Positions 7,612 through 16,074 of a stretch of DNA of 64,000 nt are shown one piece after another. The stretch's first letter is position 1; each line of letters starts with the position of its first letter. Made by a program: the position numbers and the translations under genes. Source of the stretch: JAICYJ01 sp963737445 (GTDB lineage Bacteria > Actinomycetota > Thermoleophilia > Gaiellales > JAICJC01); NCBI GenBank assembly GCA_963737445.1, contig CAVTSO010000019.1, positions 186,001-250,000 on the forward strand, given 5' to 3'. The notes beneath the pieces are model-generated. The model was given only the letters and a program-made list of their open reading frames with translations, searched no databases and had not been told where the DNA came from.

Positions 7612-10600
7612 CTACGTCGTCGCCTCCATCAGCTCAGCTGCGAATCGTTCGTAACGCGAGGCACCCGTTCGTTGGGCGAAGGCCAGCACGGCGCGGCGGT
7701 GATGGTCGGCGTCGGCCGTTCGCCCCTCGTCGCGCGCCCTGGCGGCGGCGAGCAGGTGCACGTCGGCGGCCAGCGGTTGGCTGCCGATCCGCTCGTACGC
7801 CGCTGCGGCATCCGCGTAGCTCTGGTCGGCCACCTGCAGGATCGCGCCTCGCCAGCGCGAGGCGTTCGGCAATAGCAGCCCCGCTTCCCGGATCCGTTCG
7901 TGCCGGCTGTGGATCGCCAGGGTGGTAGTGATCTCGCACAGCTCGATCGCACGGTTGGCGATGCCATCGGTGTCCTGCCAGCGGGTGAGGAAGCGCTCGC
8001 AGGTGGCGAGGGCCTCGGTGTCCTCGCCCTCGGCGGCGTGGCAGCGTGCCCGCAGCGCGAGCCCGTAGTAGAGGAACTCGTCGTTGGAGACGGCAGCGGC
8101 CAGCTCCTGGAGCGAAGCGGCGTCGGCGAACGCCTCGCGGATTCCACCGCGGGCGAGGCTGATACGGCCGCGGACGGTCTGGATCTGGGCGACACTGAAG
8201 TCGTTGTCTGGATGGAGCACATCGCCGATGAGGCCTTCGGCGGTGTCCCAGTCGCCGGCGTGGTAGGCCTGATAGGCCTGCTCAAGGCTGATCCAGTCGA
8301 TGCTCCCGGAGTCCGCCATCCGGCGGCTCCACTCAGCGCCGGTCTCGTACGCAGCGTCTGCTCTGGGCATGTCTCCAAGCCCGCGCAGCGCGTCCGCGAG
8401 GTTTCCGTAGACGTCGATGGTGCGGTGATCGGGGTGGTGGATGAGGACCTCGGCGGCCGTGTTCAGATCGTCGGCGCCGCCCGGGTCGCCGAGCGAGCTC
8501 TTGGCGATACCGTGCACCATCAGCAGGTGTGCCCGGCCGGCGTGGAGGCCGGCGCGATCGGCGAGCGGCAGGATCTCGCCGGTGAGCGCGACCGCCTCTG
8601 CGGCCCGTCCCGATACCACCATGGCGAATGCCTGGTCGGAGGCGATGTGGCACATGATGTTGCTGGGCGGCACCCGCGCCGCGTACTCGGCGCCGCTTCG
8701 GCGATGCGCTACGGCGTCGGTGGCCGAGTGGCCGTGGTGCTCGCACCACTTGCCGAACATCCGCTCGATCCGGGCCGCGCCCTCCCAGTGCTCGGCCCGG
8801 AGCTGGGCCACGAGCGCCGCGTCCAGCAGCAGCTGGTCGCACGTGTCGTCGTGGTACCGAGCCGTCGCTTCGCTCAGCAGGAGCTCGGCGCGAGCGGCCG
8901 AGTCATCATCCTCCGTAAGGCCAAGCGCGGCCCGGTAGTGATCGCCCGCAGCCTGGTGGGCATAGGTGGCAGCGGCGTGGTCGCCGGCCTCGACGTAGGC
9001 GGCTCGCGCCCGGGGCCGGATCGCCGCCGTGTCCTTGCCCATGTGTTCGAGCAGCGCCACCGCTGACGCGTAGTGGCCGGCAAGCAGCTCGGCCCGGTCG
9101 CCGCGCCCACCCGGCAGCGCCTCGAGCCATCCGGCGACGGCCAGGTGCTTTCGGGCGCGGTCGGCACGGCGAATCTGCGAGTAGGCGACGTCCTGGGTCA
9201 GCGCGTGGCCGAAGGTGAACTCGACCTCCCCGGCCATCGAGCTTCGCCGCAGCGGCTGCACGAACTGCTTCCGCTCGAGGGAGCCGAGGAGGGCCTCCAC
9301 CTGCTCCTGCGAGCGCTCTTCGAGAGCGCGCAGCGCGCCTGACCAGGCCGTCCTTCCGATCACCGCGGCGTCCTGGATCAAGGCCTTCTCATCGGCCGTG
9401 AGCGTGTCCAGACGAGCCGCGATGATGCCATGGATCGACTCGGGCAGACCCTCCACCTCACCGGTCAACTTCCAGCGGCCGCCGGGCCGGCGTACGAGCA
9501 TGCCGCGATCCTGCAGCATGCGGACGTACTCCTGCACATAGAGTGGGTTCCCCGCGGCCCCGTCCAGCAGCGCGTGCTCGGCCGGGGACGGCAGCTGCGC
9601 CTGATCGAGCAGGTCCCGGATCAGGCGCGCCATGTCACCCCCGGCGAGAGGCCGCGGCCAGATCGTGGTCGCACCGGGCACCGTCGCCGCCCCCCACTGC
9701 GGGCGGCGCTCGGAAAGCTCGGGCCGCGAGGTGCAGACGATCAGCAACGGCACCGCACCGGCATGCTTCGCGATCAACTCGATGAAATCCAGCAGCGCAT
9801 CGTCCGCCCAGTGGATGTCCTCAAACACAAGCACGGTCGGCCCATCCTCGGCCAGCGCTTCCACGAATCGCCGCCACGCCGCGAACGCCTCGACCCGATC
9901 GCCCTCACCCGGGTCCGCCACGGCTTCCAGACCGACCAGCGGTCCCAGCTCACGCGTCACCCAGCTGCGATCGCGGTCGTCCAGGATCACGCGATCCACC
10001 GCATCGCTCAGCTTGTCCCGGGCAACGCCGACGCCATCCGATTCGAGGATGCCGGCCTGGGCCTTCACGATCTCACCGAGCGCCCACACCGCGCCACCGC
10101 TGCCGTAGGGAAGCGAGCGGCCCCGCCGCCAGGTCACCAGATCGGGCAGGGCGTCAACGTGGTCGTGGAGATCCTCGACCAGGCGAGTCTTTCCGATCCC
10201 CGGCGGGCCGACCACCGACACCAGCTGTGTCAAGGGCTCGTGGCGCGACCGCTCGAACGCCTCACGCAGCTCCAGCGCCTCGATGTCCCTGCCCACCAGC
10301 GGCAACTGGTCACGGTGTCGTTCCGGCACGATCGAGCGCGGCGAGACGGCCGCCCACACCGCGACCGGCTGAGACTTTCCCTTCGCGGCGATCGCCTCGT
10401 GCTCGCGATACTCGATCTCACGGCTAGTCGCCCGATGCGTCCATGTATCCACCAGGACGCCGTCCGTCGGCGCGGCCGCTTCCAGCCGCGCCGCCGTGTT
10501 GACCACGTCGCCGATCGCGTCGGGATGACCATCGGCGGGCGGCGTGACCAGCGCCTCGCCGGTCGTGATGCCGACCCGCACGTGCAACCCGCCTGGCAGA

Positions 10601-10962
10601 TCGCCGACGCGTGCACAAATCGAGAGGCCGCAGCGGACTGCTCGCTCGGGATCGTCCTCATGTGCTGTCAGCGCCCCGAACAACGCCATCACGCCGTCGC
10701 CGGTGAACTTCGCTACCAGCCCGCCCGGACGCTCCACCTGCTCACGCAACACGGCGAAGTAGGGTTCTAGGAACCCCTCCACGTCCTCGACATCCAAGCC
10801 CTCCGAGCGCCGCGTGAACCCGGCCAAGTCGGCGAACAGGATGCTCACGACCCGCCGCTCACGCCGCTCAGCAGTCGACGCCGGCGCAAGCAGAGCCCCG
10901 CACTCCCCGCAGAACTTGTTCGTCTCCGGGTTCTCCACACCACACTGCAGACAGACCACCAT
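7612..10962 (-). CDS. Zinc-ribbon/class III adenylate cyclase/AAA ATPase/TPR signalling protein
   Basis: The product has 1116 residues. A zinc ribbon (CLQC and CGEC, residues 4-22) is followed by a class III cyclase domain (about 37-200) with both metal-binding aspartates, D45 and D89, and the N155/R159 pair in NTAAR, so it appears catalytically complete. Next comes a STAND/AAA NTPase with Walker A GPPGIGKT (252-259) and Walker B VLVFEDIHWAD, then a long TPR-like helical region. Proteins of this type are large ATP-dependent regulators; cAMP synthesis is likely but the signal is unknown. The start follows a TAGACT box by 7 nt, implying a leaderless mRNA. No partner gene is adjacent. Confidence 0.9.
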   Translation of the reverse strand: MVVCLQCGVENPETNKFCGECGALLAPASTAERRERRVVSILFADLAGFTRRSEGLDVEDVEGFLEPYFAVLREQVERPGGLVAKFTGDGVMALFGALTAHEDDPERAVRCGLSICARVGDLPGGLHVRVGITTGEALVTPPADGHPDAIGDVVNTAARLEAAAPTDGVLVDTWTHRATSREIEYREHEAIAAKGKSQPVAVWAAVSPRSIVPERHRDQLPLVGRDIEALELREAFERSRHEPLTQLVSVVGPPGIGKTRLVEDLHDHVDALPDLVTWRRGRSLPYGSGGAVWALGEIVKAQAGILESDGVGVARDKLSDAVDRVILDDRDRSWVTRELGPLVGLEAVADPGEGDRVEAFAAWRRFVEALAEDGPTVLVFEDIHWADDALLDFIELIAKHAGAVPLLIVCTSRPELSERRPQWGAATVPGATTIWPRPLAGGDMARLIRDLLDQAQLPSPAEHALLDGAAGNPLYVQEYVRMLQDRGMLVRRPGGRWKLTGEVEGLPESIHGIIAARLDTLTADEKALIQDAAVIGRTAWSGALRALEERSQEQVEALLGSLERKQFVQPLRRSSMAGEVEFTFGHALTQDVAYSQIRRADRARKHLAVAGWLEALPGGRGDRAELLAGHYASAVALLEHMGKDTAAIRPRARAAYVEAGDHAAATYAHQAAGDHYRAALGLTEDDDSAARAELLLSEATARYHDDTCDQLLLDAALVAQLRAEHWEGAARIERMFGKWCEHHGHSATDAVAHRRSGAEYAARVPPSNIMCHIASDQAFAMVVSGRAAEAVALTGEILPLADRAGLHAGRAHLLMVHGIAKSSLGDPGGADDLNTAAEVLIHHPDHRTIDVYGNLADALRGLGDMPRADAAYETGAEWSRRMADSGSIDWISLEQAYQAYHAGDWDTAEGLIGDVLHPDNDFSVAQIQTVRGRISLARGGIREAFADAASLQELAAAVSNDEFLYYGLALRARCHAAEGEDTEALATCERFLTRWQDTDGIANRAIELCEITTTLAIHSRHERIREAGLLLPNASRWRGAILQVADQSYADAAAAYERIGSQPLAADVHLLAAARARDEGRTADADHHRRAVLAFAQRTGASRYERFAAELMEATT

Positions 10963-10969
10963 GACGCCA

Positions 10970-10975
10970 AGTCTA
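10970..10975 (-). promoter_or_regulatory. -10 box TAGACT of the cyclase gene (leaderless)
   Basis: TAGACT on the minus strand ends 7 nt before the ATG at 10962, placing the expected transcription start at or next to the A of the start codon. No RBS is visible in the gap. Confidence 0.5.
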
Positions 10976-11043
10976 CGGACAACCACACCCCGGCGGCACG
11001 CAAGCCTGGCCGACCGTTGAAGCCCAACGACGTGTTGACAGAC

Positions 11044-11072
11044 GATGGAGGCGGTGGGAGTCGAACCCGCGT
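11044..11072 (-). repeat. Partial copy of the ssrA 3' end (putative attachment-site remnant)
   Basis: These 29 bases match 22163-22191, the T-arm and acceptor 3' strand of tmRNA, at 27 of 29 positions in the same orientation. The differences are T for C at 11055 and G for A at 11060. The second breaks one T-stem pair, and no matching 5' acceptor strand lies nearby, so it is not a tRNA or tmRNA gene. The copy is 11,119 bp from the intact end, as expected for the far att site of an element integrated in ssrA. Confidence 0.7.
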
Positions 11073-11175
11073 TTCGAATCCTCCAGGTAGGCCGCGGCGC
11101 CCGGGCGGTGATACAACCGAGCATCGACGTCGGAGCCTGTCCCTCAGGCAGTTCGGTCCACGTCCGTCTCGACGG

Positions 11176-12060
11176 TCATCCGGCGGCGAGCCACTCGAAG
11201 ATCGGGCCGTCGTCGAGTGCGTGGCCGCGTTCCGGCACGACATGCAGCTCGGCTCCAGGGATCCGCGCCGCCATGTAGCGCGCATGCGCGACCGGCACGA
11301 GCCGGTCGATTTCGCCTGCCCACACGGCTACCGGCGTTGGGATCTCCCCCAGCTCGAACCCCCACTGGGCGACGAACGCCAGGCTATCGTCGACCCATCC
11401 GGCCCCCGAGACCACCATCGACTCGGCCAAAGCGCGCTCCAGCAGCGCACGCGCCTCCGGCGTCCCGTAGTACGCCTGACGGTCGGGTTCGGGCAACTCT
11501 GCGCCCCACTCGTCCATGACCGCCGTGCCAACGTCCCGGGTCTGGGCGACGAAGGGCTCAACGTACTTCTCCATCGCGCTGCGGCCGCGCAGTGCGATTT
11601 CGAACTCTGCGACGCTGAGCTCGTTCAGTTCGTCGTAGAAGTCGAGACCTGGTGCGCCGAAGGGTCCGATTCCAACGACGCACGCCGTGCGTGTGATTCG
11701 GTCGCCGAGCAGTCCGGCGCAGGCCAGCGAGTGCGGCCCACCGCCGGAGACGCCGTAGACGCCGAACTGGTCGATCCCAAGCGCATCGGCGACCGCGGCC
11801 GCGTCGGCGGCCGCGGTCGCGACCGCCCGGCCGATCAAACGATCGGAGCGGCCGTAGCCGGCCCGGTCGAACATGATCAGGTCAACGCCGAGCTGCTCGA
11901 GTACCGGCACCGAGCCTGGCAGGTCGAGCCGGCAGCCGGGAGTGCCGTGGTGCGCGATCACCGGCGTGCCGCCGGCCACGCCCCAGCGGGCAACGGCAAT
12001 CCCGCGTCCGTCGGCGGTAACAATCTCGGTCTCGCTACGAGGATCGGGGAGCACAGTCAT
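11176..12060 (-). CDS. Alpha/beta hydrolase
   Basis: A 294-residue single-domain hydrolase. The oxyanion motif HHGTPG, nucleophile elbow GVSGGG, acid GEIDRLVP and catalytic histidine in ERGHALDD form a full triad. Its ATG overlaps the Rieske gene stop (ATGA), so it is the last gene of the leftward catabolic operon. Esters, lactones, C-C bonds or amides are all possible substrates for this fold. It is unrelated at close range to the hydrolase at 17292, which suggests two distinct hydrolytic steps. Confidence 0.85.
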   Translation of the reverse strand: MTVLPDPRSETEIVTADGRGIAVARWGVAGGTPVIAHHGTPGCRLDLPGSVPVLEQLGVDLIMFDRAGYGRSDRLIGRAVATAAADAAAVADALGIDQFGVYGVSGGGPHSLACAGLLGDRITRTACVVGIGPFGAPGLDFYDELNELSVAEFEIALRGRSAMEKYVEPFVAQTRDVGTAVMDEWGAELPEPDRQAYYGTPEARALLERALAESMVVSGAGWVDDSLAFVAQWGFELGEIPTPVAVWAGEIDRLVPVAHARYMAARIPGAELHVVPERGHALDDGPIFEWLAAG

Positions 12061-12455
12061 ACGTTCGCCTCCACCCGTCCGGGCGAGTCCAGTGACACGA
12101 TCAGGCCGTCGCCGTCACGACGGACGCCGTACCTCCGCACCCGCATCTGACCGTCGGCGGGACAGGCACCCGTCGCGATCTCGAAGTCCCACTTGTGCCA
12201 AGGGCAGCGGATCAGTGCGCCCTCCTCGCCCAGCTCCAGCTTGCCGTCGCTGGCCACCCGAATGTCGGTGACCACCTCGCCTGCCGAGCAGAGTGGCGCC
12301 CCGCGGTGCGGGCAGCGGTCGGCGAGCGCATGGAACTCGTCGCCGACCCGAACCACGCCGATCCGGTGGTGACGGATCTCGATGATGCAGATCTCACCCT
12401 GCTCGGGTAGCTCGGCGGCGGCGACGCGCACCTCCCTCGGCCCGGCGTCGCTCAT
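12057..12455 (-). CDS. Rieske [2Fe-2S] ferredoxin-type protein
   Basis: A 132-residue protein from the ATG at 12455, which overlaps the amidohydrolase stop (ATGA). Both cluster-binding motifs are present: CPHRG (Cys-x-His) and CPWHKW (Cys-x-x-His), with the usual strand spacing. It has no membrane segment and no oxygenase catalytic domain, so it is a small soluble electron carrier. Its normal partner would be a Rieske-type oxygenase and a reductase, but neither is visible in the cluster. Electron delivery to an enzyme encoded elsewhere, or a redox step not yet recognised, is inferred. Confidence 0.88.
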   Translation of the reverse strand: MSDAGPREVRVAAAELPEQGEICIIEIRHHRIGVVRVGDEFHALADRCPHRGAPLCSAGEVVTDIRVASDGKLELGEEGALIRCPWHKWDFEIATGACPADGQMRVRRYGVRRDGDGLIVSLDSPGRVEANV

Positions 12456-13540
12456 GCCGTCACTGGGACCGAGAGATGGAACAGCTCGGCTGCGTTCTCG
12501 AACGCCACGGCATCGCGGATCTCCTCCGGGAGCATCCGCAGGGTCTGCGTCGGCTCGTCGAAGTCCCAGTGCGGATAGTCGCTTGCGAACATCAGCGTCT
12601 GGTCCGGCCGGAGGTGCTTGATCACAGGCCAGAGCGCCGTGTCGTCGGCCGGTGTTTCGAGCGGCTGGGTGGTGAAGCGAACCGACTCCCACACGTACTC
12701 CGACGGCAGCCTGCGGCAGTACGGCACCTCCGTGCGACACGCCTTCCAGTCCGCGTCGAGCCGCCACAGATAGCCCAGGAACGGCACTACGCCACCCTCG
12801 ATCATCACCAGCTTGGCGCCCGGGAACCGCTCGAACACGCCCGACAGGAGCACGGACGCAAAGTGCCCGTACATCCCCGAGCCACACAGCACGTGGTACT
12901 CGGCATAGGTATCGGGCTGTCCGGCCGACGTCACCGGCGGGCTGATGCCGACCCCGTCGAAGTGGGTGTGCACCGCCACCGGCAGGCCGTTCTCGGCCGC
13001 CGCCTGCCAGATTGAGTCATAGATCACGTTTCCATAGGGCACCCGGGCCCCGCCCGGCAAGAACACGCCGACGAAGCGGTCGTCTGCCGCCCTCCGGCGG
13101 ATCTCGGCGGCAGCGGCCTCGGGGTGCTGGGCAGCCACTACGATCAGCCCGCGCAGCCGAGCGTCCTCGGCCAGCCACCGCTCGAGCACCCAGTCGTTGT
13201 ACGCCGTGGCCAGCTTCGCGCCGAGGATCCCATTAGGGATGATCGAGAATGCAGCGGCCTCGTCTGCGGTCAGGATCCCGTAGGTGACGTCATAGGGATC
13301 GAGCAGCAACCGGCGCACCGTCTCCAGCGTCTGACCGGGAATCTGCCGACCCTGGGGGACCCGGTCGGGGTCGTAGGCGTCCTTCCGCAACCAACCCGAC
13401 GGGTGGTACCAGGGATAGCTCGGCATGCCCAGGCCATTCGTCCCGGAGTGCTCGACCAACTCCCGGGTGGGGCCGTCGAGGTAAGGCACCAGGTCGAGCA
13501 AGCTGTCGTATCCCACGTGGACATCACAGTCGATCAGCAT
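12452..13540 (-). CDS. Amidohydrolase-2 family metal-dependent hydrolase (ACMSD-like)
   Basis: A 362-residue TIM-barrel enzyme from the ATG at 13540 with a GAGGAG RBS; upstream in-frame residues are ignored. Motifs are LIDCDVHVG at the N-terminus, HTHFDGVG in the middle (strand histidines), EGGVVPFLGYL and FASDYPHWD near the end, which holds the metal-binding aspartate. Relatives decarboxylate or hydrolyse ring-derived acids; ACMSD is the best-known. Lying between an IclR regulator and a Rieske protein, it fits degradation of an aromatic or heterocyclic compound, though this is inference. Confidence 0.87.
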   Translation of the reverse strand: MLIDCDVHVGYDSLLDLVPYLDGPTRELVEHSGTNGLGMPSYPWYHPSGWLRKDAYDPDRVPQGRQIPGQTLETVRRLLLDPYDVTYGILTADEAAAFSIIPNGILGAKLATAYNDWVLERWLAEDARLRGLIVVAAQHPEAAAAEIRRRAADDRFVGVFLPGGARVPYGNVIYDSIWQAAAENGLPVAVHTHFDGVGISPPVTSAGQPDTYAEYHVLCGSGMYGHFASVLLSGVFERFPGAKLVMIEGGVVPFLGYLWRLDADWKACRTEVPYCRRLPSEYVWESVRFTTQPLETPADDTALWPVIKHLRPDQTLMFASDYPHWDFDEPTQTLRMLPEEIRDAVAFENAAELFHLSVPVTA

Positions 13541-13565
13541 CGTCGTTCTCCTCGTGATTCGATAG

Positions 13566-14339
13566 TCATCGGTTGAGCTCCAGGGCATCCTCGAGCTCAG
13601 CGGCGGCGGCCAGCACCAGCGGGGCCACGGCGGGCAGGCCGGCAGTGGTCAGGCGCACATCCGGGCCGGTGACCGCGATGAAGGCCAACGGGCGTCCCTG
13701 CGAATCCCGGGCCGCCGCCGAGATCCCATTGACTCCGATCTCGTAGTCACCAACCGACATCGCGACGCCAGTGCGCCGCACCTCGTCGAGCTCGGCACAG
13801 ACGTCGGCAGGGTCGGTGAGGGTCAGCGGGGTGCGCGGCGCGATCGGATGGCGCAAGAAGAGCTCGAGCTCGCTTTCGTCCATCGCAGCCAGGATCAGTT
13901 TGCCCACCGAGGTGCAGCTAATCGGCAGGCGCACGCCGACCCAGCGCACTGAGAGCGTGTGGGAGCCGTCCACCTGGTCGATGATCTCGTACCCGCCGCC
14001 GTCGACTACCGCCACTGCGACGGTGGAGTCGACCTGGCTGCCGAGGCGTTCGAGGATCGGCCGCGCGCGTCGGGCGAGCGCCCCCCAGCGGGTTGCGGCG
14101 GCCAGCCCGAACACGCCGATGCCGACCTGATAGCGGCCGGTCTCGTCTCGCTCCACCAGGCGGTGTTGCTCCAGCGTGGCCAGGAGCCGCCACGCGGTGC
14201 TGCGGTTGATCTCGGCCCGGTCGGCTGCGTCCACTCCTGTCAGCGGCCGCGGGCTGCGCGCGATCACCTCGAGCAGCCGCGCGCCGCGGTCGAGCGACTG
14301 GATAGGAGCGGCGGCGCTGGGCTGAGATGTGCCGGCCAC
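13566..14339 (-). CDS. IclR-family transcriptional regulator
   Basis: About 257 residues from the GTG at 14339; an upstream ATG at 14369 would overlap the binding-protein gene. The N-terminal winged helix includes RSTAWRLLATLEQHRLVERD and the C-terminal effector domain the typical SCTSVGKLILAA and GVNGISAAARD segments. IclR proteins bind short palindromes and respond to small metabolites, often the substrate of the adjacent pathway. It lies within the leftward operon it probably controls, together with the divergent set; the palindrome at 16009-16026 is the best candidate operator. Confidence 0.9.
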   Translation of the reverse strand: MAGTSQPSAAAPIQSLDRGARLLEVIARSPRPLTGVDAADRAEINRSTAWRLLATLEQHRLVERDETGRYQVGIGVFGLAAATRWGALARRARPILERLGSQVDSTVAVAVVDGGGYEIIDQVDGSHTLSVRWVGVRLPISCTSVGKLILAAMDESELELFLRHPIAPRTPLTLTDPADVCAELDEVRRTGVAMSVGDYEIGVNGISAAARDSQGRPLAFIAVTGPDVRLTTAGLPAVAPLVLAAAAELEDALELNR

Positions 14340-14343
14340 GACG

Positions 14344-15987
14344 CTACGCGCTCTTGAAGGCCTGGACAACCGGCAGGCCGTCGGGGCGGATCTTCATCGC
14401 CACCGAGGTGTCTGCCGCCCATATCGTGGCCGGCCATGCGAGCCACACCGAGTTTGCGTCCTCGTCCCAGATCTTCTGCATCTCGATGTACAGCTCCGTG
14501 CGCCTTGCGTCGTCCAGCTCCGCCGCAGCCTGGTTCTGGAGCTCGTCGAACTGCTTGTTGCTCCAACTCATCCAGTTGTAGCCGCCGGGCCCGATCTGGG
14601 CGGTGGTGAACCATTCCATCGACCAGAACGGGTCGGGGAACGACGCGAAGTCCCCGCCGAACAACTGCATCTTCCTGAGCGCCGCGGCACTGGGGGCGTA
14701 GTAGGACGCGGAATCCTGGACGTCGATCGAGACCTTGATGCCGATGTCCGCCAGGTTGGCCTGCACCAGTTCGGCGATCGTCTTGAAGTAGCTGGGGCTG
14801 TTCGGAACGACCAGGGACAGATCCAGACCCGAGACGCCCGCGCTGTTCATCAGCGCCTTGGCAGCATTGACGTCGCGGTCGTACACGGGCGCATCCTTCC
14901 AGTAGCCGATGCTCATCGTCGGCGGCAGCACCGCCGTCGCCCGAGGGGAGACGCCGTCGTAGGCGACCTCGATGATCGCCGGTACGTCGATCCCGAGCCG
15001 GATCGCCTTGCGCACATTGATGTTCGTGAGCGCCGGGTTCGTCACGTTCATGCCGATCCAGTCGTAGCTCAGCGACGTGAACTTGGACACGGTCAGCGAG
15101 CCGTCGGCGCTGAGCCGCTTGTACTGGGAGCCCTCGATCAGGGCGACGTCCAGGTCGCCGCTGCGCAGACCGGCGTCGACGAAGGTGGGATCGCCGTTGG
15201 CGGTGAGGGTGATCTTGTCATAGACCGGCTGGACGTCGGGCTTCGACGCGCCGCCCCATTTCGCGAACTTCGTCAGGACGACCTGCTGGTTGGGGGTGAA
15301 CGACTGCACCATGTACGGGCCGGAGCCGATCGGGTGGCTTCCGAACTGCTTCCCGCGCTCGAGCGCCGCCTTCTTCGAGATGATGAGCCCGGAAAGCGTC
15401 GGTAGCGTCGTGTGCATCAGCGGGGCGAAGACGTGGTTGAGCACGATGGTGCCCTCGTACTTGCCGGCGATCTGCACCTCCTTCAGCTGCGGCGCCCAAT
15501 CGGCGACGTACGCGCTCTCGACCTTCGGTTTGGTCATGCCGGCGGTGCGCTCGAACGAGAACTTGACGTCATCGGTGGTCAGCTCGCCGTACCCGCCCTG
15601 GAACTCAATGCCCCGCTTGAGCGTGAAGTGGAAGCGCGTGCCGTCCGCGGACGGCTCGAAGGTCTCGGCCAGCTGGTTGACGACGTCGTAGGTGCCGGGC
15701 TTGTACGTGATCAACCCCTCGTACACAGCGCCGTCGACCATCAGGTCGCTGTAGTACTGCGCGAACGCGGGATCGAAGCCCGTGGGCGTATCGGCCCCGA
15801 CCGTGATCGAGCCCCCGGCCTTGCCGCCGGACGTCAGCGATGTGCCACCTCCACACGCGGCGAGCCAGCCGGAGGAGCCTGTCAGCAGCGCCCCCAGCGC
15901 GGCGCCGCGGAGCATGAACTCGCGGCGGTCGATGCCACCGGGGCGGCCGCCTGATGCAGCTGGAACTGGAACGTCGCTTCCCTCCAT
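14344..15987 (-). CDS. Family-5 peptide/solute-binding lipoprotein, Tat-type signal
   Basis: A 547-residue extracytoplasmic binding protein of the DppA/OppA family. The signal carries a twin-arginine motif (DRREFMLRG) and a lipobox LAAC, so it is probably exported folded through Tat and lipid-anchored. The body shows family-5 features such as TFEPSADGTRFHFTLKRGI and a long C-terminal lobe. An AGGAG RBS precedes the ATG at 15987. It is the first gene of the leftward operon and the obvious receptor for the divergent permease/ATPase genes at 18115-22011. Confidence 0.92.
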   Translation of the reverse strand: MEGSDVPVPAASGGRPGGIDRREFMLRGAALGALLTGSSGWLAACGGGTSLTSGGKAGGSITVGADTPTGFDPAFAQYYSDLMVDGAVYEGLITYKPGTYDVVNQLAETFEPSADGTRFHFTLKRGIEFQGGYGELTTDDVKFSFERTAGMTKPKVESAYVADWAPQLKEVQIAGKYEGTIVLNHVFAPLMHTTLPTLSGLIISKKAALERGKQFGSHPIGSGPYMVQSFTPNQQVVLTKFAKWGGASKPDVQPVYDKITLTANGDPTFVDAGLRSGDLDVALIEGSQYKRLSADGSLTVSKFTSLSYDWIGMNVTNPALTNINVRKAIRLGIDVPAIIEVAYDGVSPRATAVLPPTMSIGYWKDAPVYDRDVNAAKALMNSAGVSGLDLSLVVPNSPSYFKTIAELVQANLADIGIKVSIDVQDSASYYAPSAAALRKMQLFGGDFASFPDPFWSMEWFTTAQIGPGGYNWMSWSNKQFDELQNQAAAELDDARRTELYIEMQKIWDEDANSVWLAWPATIWAADTSVAMKIRPDGLPVVQAFKSA

Positions 15988-16005
15988 CGCACACTCCTGG
16001 TTCGC

Positions 16006-16034
16006 ATTGTACAAACAGGTTTGCACTATGTCAT
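16006..16034 (-). promoter_or_regulatory. Promoter of the catabolic operon with palindromic operator in the spacer
   Basis: On the minus strand ATGACA (16029-16034) and TACAAT (16006-16011) are separated by 17 bp, a near-consensus promoter. The palindrome GTACAAAC-AG-GTTTGCAC (16009-16026, 7 of 8 pairs) covers nearly the entire spacer and part of the -10 box. A protein bound there would block RNA polymerase and could also affect the rightward genes. IclR is the likely binder (inference). Confidence 0.6.
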
Positions 16035-16074
16035 ACTCCACCCGGTCCTGAATTGCCAGAGATCGGAGCGGCGC

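Noticed and set aside
11044..11110. Possible tRNA gene
   Set aside because: Only a T-arm and 3' acceptor strand are present; there is no matching 5' strand or anticodon arm, and it matches the ssrA 3' end instead.
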